Source: Aporrectodea caliginosa (taxonomy: Eukaryota; Annelida; Clitellata; Crassiclitellata; Lumbricidae). Taken from it: DNA of 64,000 nucleotides. Of this stretch, positions 26,196-36,395 are shown piece by piece. The stretch covers positions 3,887,116-3,951,115 of the forward strand of contig JACEVL010000150.1 in NCBI GenBank assembly GCA_020284085.1. Direction: 5' to 3'. The position numbers and the translations under genes were made by a program. The first letter of the stretch is position 1. Every line of letters starts with the position of its first letter. Under the pieces are notes generated by a model. The model was given only the letters and a program-made list of their open reading frames with translations. It was not told the DNA's origin and did no database searches.

Positions 26196-28221
26196 CCACC
26201 ATCAAAATCGTCGTCATCATCATCATCTTCATCATCTTTATCATCATCATCATCATCATTATGAACTTCGTCGTCATCAAAATCATCGTTTTCCCCTCTT
26301 CCTCCTCCTCTTCCTCCTCCTCCTCTCCTCCTCCTCATCATTCTCCTCATTATCCTTCTCTTCTTTCTCCTCCTCCTCGCAGTCGTCATGAAATGTTAAT
26401 TAACTTAGTTTCAGAGGAAGAAAACTTACATTCCTTATCTTGTAAGCTATGGGCAAGAATCTCGTCGCCTTTCACACCAAATAATTGACATGCTGAAAAC
26501 ACAAAGTACCAGTGGTAGTAGTAGTAGTGGTAATGGCTGTATAAAGTAGTAGTAGTAGCAGCAGCAGCAGCAGCAGCAGCTAGACCTGGGAGTCACTTTG
26601 GTCAGCCAATCTGACCCCACTTGACCCTAAAGTGACTTGAGGTCGACTTGAAGTCGACAACTTGGAGTCAAAACGACTTGACCCGACTTGGCAGAAAAAC
26701 AACCAACTTCCGACTTCAAGTCGACTTCTGACATGATAATTACGATTACGTACGGCTAATTATACAAAACTGTCATGCCAATTTGCCTGGCAAGCTTTAA
26801 TTTCTTATACTAATGAGTAATAATCTCAACACCTGATGAATAAAATTGCTTATTAGGCCTATTTTAAGCTGTTTGTGTTTGTTCTTGAACAATTTTGTAA
26901 TGCTTTAATGGGTTAGGCCTAACAGAAGAATCTGCAGCGGACCGCGGACTGGTTGCACTGAATGGCGTGTTATAATGACACCGTTTAATTCTGTTGTCAT
27001 AATTATTTGTCCACTAACGTCATTCAAATAGCAATGCATGCGTATCATCCTACAGTACTACCAACAATAAAGTCGATCATTGTCTAATTATAATAAAACA
27101 GTTTTTCCGTCTGCAAACGACTAATTATAATGCAGTACAACAAAGTAGCGCCAAACGATCGATTGATTAGTATGAGATCCAGATTTCTTTTGGTCGAATT
27201 CACTGACGACTAAAAGTTAATTGATTTGCGCGCGTTCAGCTCTTGGTGAGGCAGACGTGCTAACATTTATATTAACATTTCGATAATTCGATTCACCAGT
27301 TTTATGAAACGTACGTGTGACGCTTTAACATATAATAACTCATGATATAGATAAATCGACATCGATAAAAATAAGTAGGCCTAAGTAACTGCTTACCCCA
27401 ACCGCCGCAACCGGCGTCGATAATACAAAATAATATCGCAGCCTAAGTAGCCTAGGCCTACGCGGTAGACCGTAGAAGTTAGAACTGGTAGGCCTCCTAT
27501 GTGTCACCAACTGTTCTTTCTTAGTGACCTATCTCAGAACACTTTATACCTATTGCTACGTATAGATTGCTCAACTTTTGGTAGACTGTGGCTATAATTA
27601 AATTTACACCGTTCTGCGCTTTTGAATATTCTTCTTACTCTTTCAAATGAGATGAAAATCAACGTTTATCTTCAACACTTCAATTCAGTGTAGGCCTACA
27701 TCGTCAACATAAATCAACTATATTTCTTAACACTTCACTCTCAATATACAGCTCTATCTACTGTATTAAGACAACTGCATTATTCAAATCGACTGTAATC
27801 AGCAATTTCTAACATTTCCCGCGCTATTGGCACAAGTACAAGCTATTTTCAGTCAATGTTTAAGTAAGACAAGCGGCGCTGACCGACGCTCAACTAGATC
27901 ATGTTTATACATAATTATATAGCCTACAGGTGTATTGTCATGACACAACCCTAACACACAATAGGTCTTAAAAACGCTTGTTCACACTAAAAACACTATA
28001 CAACTGCTTATACGCCATCGTGACCTCAAGATCATTAGTGTGGCGAGATAAATTTAGATTTGTTTGTGTCTCAAGTCGGTTTAAGTCGACTTGTGTAGAA
28101 AACAACTTGAGGTCACTTTTCTGTACAAATTCGACTTGGGGGTCAGTTGCGCTAAGCAGAAACGACTCGACTCGACTTGGGATGCCCAAGTCGACTGGGG
28201 TCGACTTATTGGGGTCGACTC

Positions 28222-28318
<97 letters not shown>

Positions 28319-30563
28319 TAGTAGTAATAGTAGTAGTGGTAGTAGTGGTAGTGGTAGTGGCAGTGGTAGTTGTAGTGGTAGTAGTGGTAGTGGTAGTAGC
28401 AGCATTGGTGGTATAGCAATCGTGTTTGTTTAACGACGCTGTGTCATAAGGGAGATGATGATCGTCACCCTGCTATTATTGTCTGAAACAGATCATGTCC
28501 TTTTAGTACTACTACTTCCAGCAGTGGCGACTCTAGACTTTTGCAACATGGGGGGCCACGGAGGGGCCGGGGAAACAGATGGAGGGGCCAGTCTATTTTC
28601 GTCAAAAGTGAGAATGGTGACAAGAGACCTGTATTGAAGCTACATGAATTGTTTAATCAACAACTTCAAGTTAAGACACAAATGGAAACAGACTCACTTT
28701 GTTAAAAGTAAAACCTAGAAACTACAAACAATTCTTGCACTTTTAATTAAGTGCAAGTTTAATTAATCATGCCTAGAGTAAAACTGTTCCACAAAGGCAC
28801 CCATGAGAATCGACTCTGCACGAACACATTAAACTAACGGCATTGATAAGCTGCTCTCTGAAACGAATATTAGACATGGTGCTTTGCAGATATGTCTTAA
28901 TATCAGAAAAGACTGATGTTTTGGCGTTAAAGATTGTATACCAATCATAATTGTAAGCGAATGGTCAGAGAATTGTCGATTTGTTGCCTTATTGTTTCAT
29001 TGTTCGTTTTCTTTTTCTGATGGTTACAGAAATAAATGACTGATTGATTGATTTAGTTCGGAATGATATAATAACTGGATATAGATAAGTTGCCTAAATG
29101 CAGTCTGTGGAATCCACTTCAGAACGATGCCCAGAGTTTTATCTGCAGCAGAGCCCGAAAAGTGCCTGGGCATTTTATGAACACACTGTTTGGGTAGTAC
29201 AGTTTTAAGTTTGTTGAGGAAGGATTCAGATAGAGTCTCAGTGTGTAGGCGTAGGTCTAAAGGAAGGGCGTTCCAAACCACTGGGCCTACCACTGAAAAG
29301 GCTCGATTTTTCCGTAAAGCATTGGGTATGGGATTGGGTATTGGATACCCGAAGTCAGACAGCATTGCCCTCGGAGGTAAATTGGGCGAGGCCTTAGCTG
29401 GTGATATCGCCATACCAGGGCAGCTACCCTGTACTCAGTAACTCAATATGCTTGTGGATAGTCAGTGATGGATAGCAGGAAGTAGCTTATACGACAAGAA
29501 AATAATTAAGACTCTCAGGAAGTAAATAGGTCATGTCTGTGAAAACACCACGAATAAAATTACATCGGATTTCATCATGCATCATGTTTAAGCAAGTAAG
29601 TAATTCCTTTGAAAATATCAAAATTAAATTATACCATATTTCATAATATTTTGGACTAAAATTTGGGAGCCACTGGGGGGCCATAAACTCAGTTGGGGCA
29701 CCCTCTGACCCCCTGTAGAGCCGCCACTGACTTCTAGTGATATTACTATCACCACTATACTTCCACTACTACCACTAGTTCTAGTATTACTAACTACTAC
29801 TAGTAACTACTACTGCCACTGCTGCTGCTGCTACTACTACTATTACTACAACCATTATCGCCACTACTTCCACTACAACTGCTGCAACTGGCAGCCTACT
29901 GCCACTATTTTATCGGATGTAGACCGACATTTTATTAGAAAAATTAAGGACAAATAATATGTTTCAGTCACTCTGAAAGTTGCTCCCTTTAAAAATTGTT
30001 CATCTTAATCATCATCTCCACCATTATCAGATTCCCCATCACCCTAACTATAATCATGTCGTTTCTTAATATTCATCATCGCCATCACGAGCGTGCTAAA
30101 TCCTAAATCATGAGATTATCAGGGCGTAGGCTATAATATTATGCTTCAGCATGTATTATTTTATTTCTCTTTGGTCTTTTGTACTGCACAACACTTAATG
30201 CACACGGTGGCGTAAGAATCACAAACCAATATCACGAACTGATGCGTGCGGTATTGCTTACTCTAAGCCGTGCAGAGTTAGCTAATGCTATTCAACCACC
30301 GTTGAACCACGCCTTCCGCACAGACCCTACGCACTAATTCTAACAACAACTCAACAGTTTTTTAATTAATTAACAGTTTCTTTAGATTCCATTGAAGTAC
30401 AAACAGCCAGATCAGCTACTAACCAATTGTCAGTTAGTAATAATCAACGACTAATAAGCAGCGTAGAAAACAACAACTTACCTTGGTTCACTTTGATCGC
30501 GGGAGTAACCACGATTCCGTCTACAACGTCCTCGCCAGTTGACCCTTCACGTAATCCTGCCAT
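19215..30563 (-). CDS. CCDC50: CCDC50/Ymer-like ubiquitin-binding coiled-coil protein (10 exons)
   Basis: Cytosolic adaptor family; vertebrate CCDC50 binds ubiquitin through MIU helices and modulates EGFR and NF-kB signalling. Coding exons in gene order: 30563-30482, 26492-26430, 25520-25382, 24826-24733, 24360-24270, 23452-23343, 22846-22811, 21357-21098, 20196-20138, 19312-19215. All phases agree, giving 343 codons. The N-terminus (ACQLFGVKGDEILAHSLQDK) matches the family's CRDF...DHTLAHSLQEQE block. Exons 3-4 form a charged coiled coil (EEDAELARQFDREEQLAKQ). Exons 6-7 join to DEELALALQEHEQM, an MIU-like helix. Exon 8 is GC-rich and Pro-rich, and the tail is Ser/Arg/Lys-rich ending GSKRK. 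Exons 1-7 are firm. Exons 8-10 rest on phase and donors; exon 8 uses a GTGAGTG donor at 21097. The donor of exon 3 (GTACGA) abuts a dispersed GGCGCTATATAAAT motif in the intron. Confidence 0.85.
19545..19870 (+). repeat. Dispersed ~320-bp repeat (GACGCAGCGCTCGTGAATAA family)
   Basis: Two blocks: GTGCCAGTCCCAAGCCTGGC near the start and GACGCAGCGCTCGTGAATAA near the end. Full or partial copies at 2970-3060, 15705-15790, 20530-20620, 47316-47395, 47518-47560, 47820-48075 (inverted), 60680-60750 and 61100-61215. No coding capacity; probably a SINE or MITE. Confidence 0.6.
21590..21875. repeat. (TTA)n and (CAT)n microsatellites
   Basis: TTA units at about 21597-21720 and TCA units at 21790-21870, in the CCDC50-like intron 7; more (GAT)n at 22190-22320 and 22350-22450. 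Confidence 0.95.
23530..23850 (-). mobile_element. LINE 3' end (same family as 16627)
   Basis: Minus reading contains LNIL-type 3' UTR and a degraded ORF2 tail (CLLGLAPAYLTELCSPTLSA). It stands in the CCDC50-like gene intron between exons 5 and 6. Confidence 0.65.
24100..24230. repeat. (CTTTTCCCATC)n minisatellite
   Basis: Pyrimidine-only units of 11-12 bp (CATCCTTTCCTTTTC) just downstream of CCDC50-like exon 5's donor. Confidence 0.85.
24420..24665. repeat. Degenerate (GATTG/GATTA)n tract
   Basis: About 245 bp of GGATTGGATTAGATT variants between CCDC50-like exons 4 and 5; a short similar tract is at 52160-52205. Confidence 0.8.
25672..26126. mobile_element. hAT-like MITE with 8-bp TSD and internal triplication
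   Basis: Ends TAGGGTTGTTAA / TTAACATCCCTA, flanked by ATCATAAT on both sides. Subterminal ACCGATTATCG repeats. The middle has three tandem copies of a unit of about 65 bp starting GGGTTCTACTATTACCTCG. Confidence 0.85.
26586..28225. mobile_element. Non-autonomous element inserted in a CAG microsatellite
   Basis: Ends CTGGGAGTC / GACTCCCAG with subterminal AAGTCGACTT-type repeats; (AGC)n lies on both sides (26557-26580 and 28226-28302). About 1.64 kb, no transposase seen. Sits in the CCDC50-like first intron. Confidence 0.65.
28226..28302. repeat. (CAG)n microsatellite
   Basis: About 25 uninterrupted triplets, then (TAG)n and variants to 28405. Intronic in the CCDC50-like gene; the poly-Gln/Ser/Ala frames are shadows. 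Confidence 0.95.
28522..29729. mobile_element. hAT-like element carrying a nested LINE fragment
   Basis: Ends CAGTGGCGACTCTA / TAGAGCCGCCACTG with flanks ACTTCCAG and ACTTCTAG (8-bp TSD, one mismatch). Purine-rich GGGGGGCC near both ends. It contains a minus-strand LINE tail at 29039-29413. Confidence 0.75.
29039..29413 (-). mobile_element. LINE ORF2 C-terminus nested in a hAT-like element
   Basis: Reads RAFSVVGPVVWNALPLDLRL and ESFLNKLKTVLPKQ, the usual ORF2 end of CR1/L2-like elements, with a TCAA-type tail at the left end. Confidence 0.7.
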
Positions 30564-31089
30564 TTCCTCCTCACTATAATAATTATTCTCTGAAGACCTC
30601 TACCGAAAGGTCTTTCTCTCGATTTGTCTTCGTAAGAGGCTTCAAAAAGTGTCGCGAACAGAAGTCCAAATGGTTCTACCGTGTGTACATCAAACTACTC
30701 ACAAAATCAATGCGCAACGTTGAAGACATAAACCTCATCCGGTGAAATTTGCTGAACAAATCGTGCTCTGGGAAACGTTGAACGTCAGCGAGGCGTGACT
30801 AAAGGCGGGGCGGGTTTTTTTGGTAACAGCCTGTATCAGCCAGGATGAGTCAACCAGGCTGCTGTGCAGGGCTACGTCAGTTAGTAGGGCCCATCAGAAA
30901 ACTAAAGCCAGCAAAATAACAGATGTATAGAACGATTCAGGCAAAGGAGTCGATACAAGCTGACAGTATAGTTCGTGAGGACCTAAATACGGCCCAATGA
31001 TCACTGATCGGAAAAAAATGCAAGTTATATGCAGGAATCTCTGCCCTCTGGTGTTTGCCTAAATATTCAGCCTTGTGGCAATAATTATG

Positions 31090-31113
31090 TGTGTATGTAT
31101 ATGTATGTACATA

Positions 31114-31148
<35 letters not shown>

Positions 31149-31158
31149 TGTATGTATG

Positions 31159-31190
<32 letters not shown>

Positions 31191-31460
31191 TGTATGGATG
31201 GATGGATGGATGGATGGACGGACGGACGGATGGATGGATGGACAGATGGATGGACGGACGGATGGACGGACGGACGGACGGATGGATAGATGGATGGATG
31301 GATGGATTGACGAATGGAGTTGATGGATGGTGGAATGATATGGATGGATGGATGGTTGGATGCATGCATATTTGTGAGTATGTATGTATGTTAATATGTG
31401 TGTATAGAAGTGTGTATGTATGTATGTATGAATGAAGGCATATGCTTATGTTTGCATGTA
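31090..31460. repeat. Compound (ATGT)n-(GGAT/GGAC)n microsatellite
   Basis: ATGT tract to about 31194 passes directly into GGAT/GGAC units to 31350, then degenerate. Confidence 0.9.
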
Positions 31461-31876
31461 TGTATGCATGTATGTGTGTGCGCATGTGGGTGTGTGCTGG
31501 TGATTTTATTTTTGTGCATGTATGTATGTGTTTATAAAATTTTATACACGTTCGTGCGTGGGTGTATATACGGAATATCGAGATAGGACTGGCTGGCGTT
31601 GGCAGTCAGTGTTTTCCTTTCAAATGTGTTCAGGTGAGACTGTGTCTTTCCCGTCTTTCAATTGGTCATATTTTCTTTCCTTGTCCGGATAACGGGTCAG
31701 GATTTTTATAACCAGTTTTTCGTGACACACTGTCTGTCGTTGGTTGGGTGTTCATCCACTCCTCTTCCTTTCCGTGTGTCATGTGTGTCATGTTATATAC
31801 GCCGGTATAATAAATGCCTCATACCCCTATATATAGAGTCCTACAATCAGGAACGGTATGTATGTATGTATGTATG

Positions 31877-31910
<34 letters not shown>

Positions 31911-32604
31911 TGTATGTATGTATGTATGTATGTATGTATCTGTGTATGTAAATATAATGTATGTGTGTACATATGTACATGTGTGTATTATGTATATATA
32001 TACATGTATTCATGTTTATTATTAGTTCAAACTGACATGAACGCAGTATGATCACAAGTTATTACATAAGTCGAATTCAGCTGTATGGCAGCCATGCAAG
32101 GCGCCCATCTGTCCTGGTGCTCATTTTACCAACGCCACCTAACGAATGGAAGGCTGAATCGATCCCGCGTCCATGCTGATCTTCTGCTCTTCGTGCCAGA
32201 GTGTTATCATTCACCCAAACGCCACTCCCGGTATGTATGTAGGCGTACATACATACATACATACATTCATACATACATACATACATACATACATACATAC
32301 ATACATACATACATACATACATACATGACTAATTTAAAACGAACCACATTCGTGTCTTTAAACAGTTGCAATACATCGTTTGTAAACAAACACGCCGTCA
32401 TTCCTACCGTCGTCGTCGAGGGTCGTCCAAAATCTTTAAAGGAATCGATGTTGCTCGCTCAGCCATGTATCACGACGTATCACGTACCTACTACTATGGT
32501 GGTTTTATCAAGTGAGCTGCCTTCGTGTTTTGAAGAAGTTCTTTTGTAGAATGTGGACATCTACCTGCATGAAGCGCGCAATCTGAGTCACAGCGGGAAA
32601 TGAG

Positions 32605-32683
32605 CGAGATTTATAAGTGACATAAAATTATATATTATATATATACTTCGTTTAACTGAATTTTATGTCACTTATAAATCTCG
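32605..32683. repeat. Perfect 25-bp inverted repeat (hairpin)
   Basis: CGAGATTTATAAGTGACATA plus AAATT and its exact complement, 29-nt AT-rich loop. Followed by an AT-palindromic tract to 32748. The arm starts with GAGATTTATAA, like the palindrome before the 33337 ORF. Confidence 0.85.
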
Positions 32684-33336
32684 GTCATATATATATATAA
32701 AATATATTATATAATATATATAATATTATATATAATATATATATATATGAGGAGTTGGAAAGAAAGCTCTGCTCTGCGCATTGTGAAACGTCTGTATAAT
32801 GTTTGTAAACGTGAGCTGGTGAAACGACATTGACACTGTTTGCACTGCGATGAGAGGCTGCAGACACAATCATCCTATAGAACATTAAATGATTTCTCGT
32901 GTCATCCAGGTAAACGTTTCGCATTAGGCAAACAGTTAGCTACATTGGTTAGAGCGTAGGCTGCGTTCATGCATGCGCCTCTGTGCACGTTAGAGAGCGT
33001 GCTGATTGCGGCTCGCATCCCGATGCTGGCTGATTGCAGAGATTTAAATCTCGGACTAGCACTGGGACCTTAAATGGTGTGGCGTCCATTCAAAGGGGCA
33101 GCGATGGTGAAGGATCTCAACCGAACAATAATTCATTGAAAAATTAACAGGGTCGAGGCCGTATACGGTCGCTGTATAAAATAGAGTAGGCCTACATTTA
33201 CAATTAAGGTGCCTAACAATTCCATAGAGAATTTAGATTCTATAATATTATACGAAAGAAAGATGATCAACTGTTTTGGACCCTGAAGAAATTCGGAGAT
33301 TTCTACTACGATTGAGATTTATAAATCTCGTGAGCG

Positions 33337-34819
33337 ATGGCAGCCAAGTCGAAGGTTACGGCGTGGCAGGAAGTTGCTCGTCAGCTGAAGAATCCAAGGG
33401 AGAGGCAAACGTTGCTGAATATCTTAGATTCGGATGATGTCAATCGGATTAGGATCCGCGGAGTTTTCCAGAAACGCAGGGACAAACTCTTCAAGCGAAT
33501 GAGCAAAGGGAAAAGTCTGCAGGACGATTCTTCTGAAAACCAGGTACACTATATACGCGCTATATAAATGTAGATGTGTGTATGTTTGATTGTATGTAAT
33601 ATATATTAGGGCTGCGGATTTTAACGATAAATTAATCGATAAATCGTTAAAATTTTTAATCGATTAATTTCGGCTTGTTCGACTAATTTTTTTAAACTTA
33701 TTTTATGTTGTCGCGAAGCCCATTTCTGGAGTAAACAATACAGCGAACAATGATAATTTGAAACTTTGAGTGGAAAATTAAGCGACCATTTTGCGTTTAA
33801 GGTTAATACTGATAGAAAAGTCGAAGATGGCTACAAAATTAACTGTCTTCGTTGCAATAAACAGTTCGCTTACGGTACCGTGGTTCAAACATATCGCTGA
33901 CGTAACACCTTCAGCATGTGGAATTATTAAAGTTTTCTTTGTAGAAGGAAAGTAGTAACTGACTCAGTGAACATATTTTTAAAAGTTTTTCATGCTTTGC
34001 ATAACATATACCAAATTATTCGAATTTAATAGATTAATTGAAGTTAATTTTTGGAGATTAATCAATTTTTTTTATAAATCAGTACCAGCCCTAGTCAGCA
34101 TGTATTTATAGTCGGAGGCATGGATGAATGGATGGATGGATGGATGGATGGATGGATGGATGGATGGATGGGTGGATGGATGGATGGATGGATGGATGGA
34201 TGAACGAATGGATGGATGAACGTATGGATGGATGGATGGGTAGATGGATGCATGGTTGCATGGAAGGACGGACGGACGGACGGATGGGTGGGTGAGTGGA
34301 TAGACGTGGGCATCAAGTTAAGACCCACCGCTATTCGAGCTCCTGACATAAACGTGAAAGACATGAGCATTGCAAAGACCCAATCTCATTGTCGTAATTG
34401 TTCCTTCAGTGTCTTTGTGCGTCACTGCGAGAGAGACGTTTCTCTCCATAATAGTCGGCTGTCATGTAATCGGTCATTTATACGTCGTTCCTATAGCAGA
34501 AACAAACAAAGAACAAAGCCTTAAAAACTGAATGCGCTATATAAATTCGAGTCATTATAACCAGCAGACGGCTTCAGGCAACAAGACCTGTCTTGGTCGA
34601 CACGCAGCGTACGCCCCTCTTTGCAACGCCACAGTCGTTGACCGAAGGCTGTTCAATACGCGCCAAGACTTCTATGAGTTCCACAAGAATAAAGTCTTGT
34701 TTGACTTCTTCTTTCCCGACATGCAGTATTCGATTGGACACGCCCCACAATTCACGGCGTCACATGGCTTCTACGATTGTTATGTTGTTGGTGATGTGAC
34801 GGACATTTTATGGATCTAA
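33337..34819 (+). CDS. Unrecognised basic protein, possible two-exon gene
   Basis: The first exon, 33337-33543 (69 codons), begins [20 protein letters not shown] and is rich in Arg/Lys; it ends at CAG/GTACAC. A phase-compatible ORF follows at 34565-34819 after a CAG acceptor (84 codons and TAA; it contains [15 protein letters not shown] and [12 protein letters not shown]). I recognise no family. The first exon has a relative at 38322-38522, including the segment before the ATG, where a 16-bp palindrome GAGATTTATAAATCTC ends 7 bases upstream of the start codon. Many differences between the two copies are silent (for example TCG/TCT, CGC/CGT, GTT/GTC), which favours a protein-coding past. The link to the second exon is inference; the intron holds a hAT-like element and an (ATGG)n tract. 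Confidence 0.4.
33607..34093. mobile_element. hAT-like MITE
   Basis: Ends TAGGGCTG / CAGCCCTA with subterminal TTAATCGATAAATCG motifs. A clean target duplication is not visible. It lies in the presumed intron of the 33337 gene. Confidence 0.6.
34125..34290. repeat. (ATGG)n microsatellite
   Basis: GGATGGAT units with variants in the presumed intron of the 33337 gene. Confidence 0.95.
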
Positions 34820-35127
34820 TCAGGCGCTATATAAATTGAAAACAATTGGTCGAGGGAAAATAAGAGGCAGCTATCCTACGGTGCATTGTTTTAAAATGGG
34901 CGTCGCATTCACTCCGTTCTGTACACGTATGCCTGCCTGGCTGTATCTCTCGATGTCTCTGTCTCAGTCTGTCTACTGTCATCGTGTCTGTCTCTATCTG
35001 TCTGTTTATCTGTCGCTCTCGTTCTGTGTTTTTCTGTTTACCCATTTGAATCTTTTGACATACGAAGCACTTTCTAAGTATATATAATTATCCATAGAGA
35101 GTGAAGACAGCCAGACAAACGCAGAGA

Positions 35128-35128
<1 letters not shown>

Positions 35129-35182
<54 letters not shown>

Positions 35183-35390
35183 GACAGAGAGACAGAGAGA
35201 GAGACAGAGACAGACAGAGACAGAGACAGAGACAGAGAGACAGAGAGACAGAGAGACAGACAGACAGACAGAGAGACAGAGAGACAGAGAGATAGAGACA
35301 GAGACAGACACAGACATAGACACAGACAGAAAGAGAGAGACAGAGAGAGACAGAGACAGAGACAGAGACAGAGACAGAGAGAGATAGATA
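35129..35390. repeat. (GA)n / (GACAGA)n microsatellite
   Basis: Purine-rich plus-strand tract; minus frames give Leu/Ser/Cys shadows. Confidence 0.95.
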
Positions 35391-36209
35391 TATATATATA
35401 TATAGATATATATATATACAGGCACAGATAAAGTAAATATGTATACAGCCCCACACACACGGACACAAAGACATACAGAACAACAGATACACAGACAGAT
35501 AGAAATGCAGACAAACAAGCAGACAGACAATATGTATAAACTCTTTGTTTTTTCTCAGCATATTAACATACTTCATTCTCACCGCTAATCTTTTATAATT
35601 ATAGGACTATATAAGTTATGCCTAATTGCCTATATAACAATATGTACAAGTTTGTATTCAAAAACCTGTGAAATTAATTGCGGGCTAATTTTTATTCTCA
35701 TAAACCATAGTTTAAAATGAATAGTGAACATTCTATTGAAATATGTGTGGATGCATTGTAATTAATATCAACGACGTGGCATTGAATGCTCCAACGAATC
35801 GACTACCGTGCACGTCCCACGTGAAAACGTGTCCTCGGCAATACCAGCAGTTTACCTTTGATCTGTTGTATAAGCGTGTAAAACTTTCGGATGAGAACAT
35901 CTTCATTCAGTTCATTGAGATTTTCAGTTTCTGCATAATTATGAAGAGACCAGCAAACCACGTACGTCATACCGGGACATGGTATAATAGCCGATTGGTG
36001 AATACCCTGCCAGTATTCCCACATGGAAACCAAACGGGACCCATTTTCGCACATGAGACCTGTATAGTGCCTGTATGGGTCCCTTCTATAGTGCCCCTGG
36101 GAAATGCTGGCAGGGTCATCTGGGTATCCCTGACGCGGCTTTCGTGGGGCGCTGAGAAATTTCGGAGAGTTACATTACATACATTACATTGGTTATAGAG
36201 CGCTCAGCC

Positions 36210-36395
36210 TGTAACGCAAGTTGAACTATATAGGCAGCCTAAGGGTCCGAACCTCCACTCAGACGGTTAATCATACTGTGCAGGAACCTTGAACAAGTCC
36301 TTCATTAGGCATTAGCACAGTTCTTCGCGAACGATTTGTCGTATAAGTTAGTCGTGTACGCACTTCTGAACGTTGGAAGGAGGGCAATATAAAAT
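36210..36395 (+). mobile_element. tRNA-derived SINE, partial, with long microsatellite tail
   Basis: Shares the body and GTTGGAAGGAGGGCAATATA end with 11105-11300, followed by a degenerate (TTGCA/TTGTA)n tract to 36505. Confidence 0.5.

Larger units (their letters stand above)
30564..33336. other. 5' side of the CCDC50-like gene; repeats
   Basis: The likely promoter lies just right of 30563. The rest holds microsatellites (31090-31460, 31855-31945, 32248-32327), the hairpin at 32605, and a repeat (33060-33130, GGGGCAGCGATGGTGAAGGA) shared with 41880-41945. The ORF end at 32345-32549 looks mildly coding but I can assign no gene. Confidence 0.4.

Noticed and set aside
27968..28433. Poly-Gln, poly-Leu, poly-Ser and poly-Ala ORFs
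   Set aside because: Shadows of the intronic CAG repeat; no frame is conserved or spliced.
30482..30563. First exon of DNAI1 starting MAGLREGSTGEDV
   Set aside because: It joins in phase to the CCDC50-like exon at 26492, and a better DNAI1 start exists at 17254.
33080..33130. tRNA or regulatory signal
   Set aside because: The block recurs at 41880-41945 without tRNA folding; it is a dispersed repeat.
35006..35582. Three overlapping 146-174 codon Leu/Ser/Cys-rich ORFs
   Set aside because: Shadows of the (GA/GACA)n tract.
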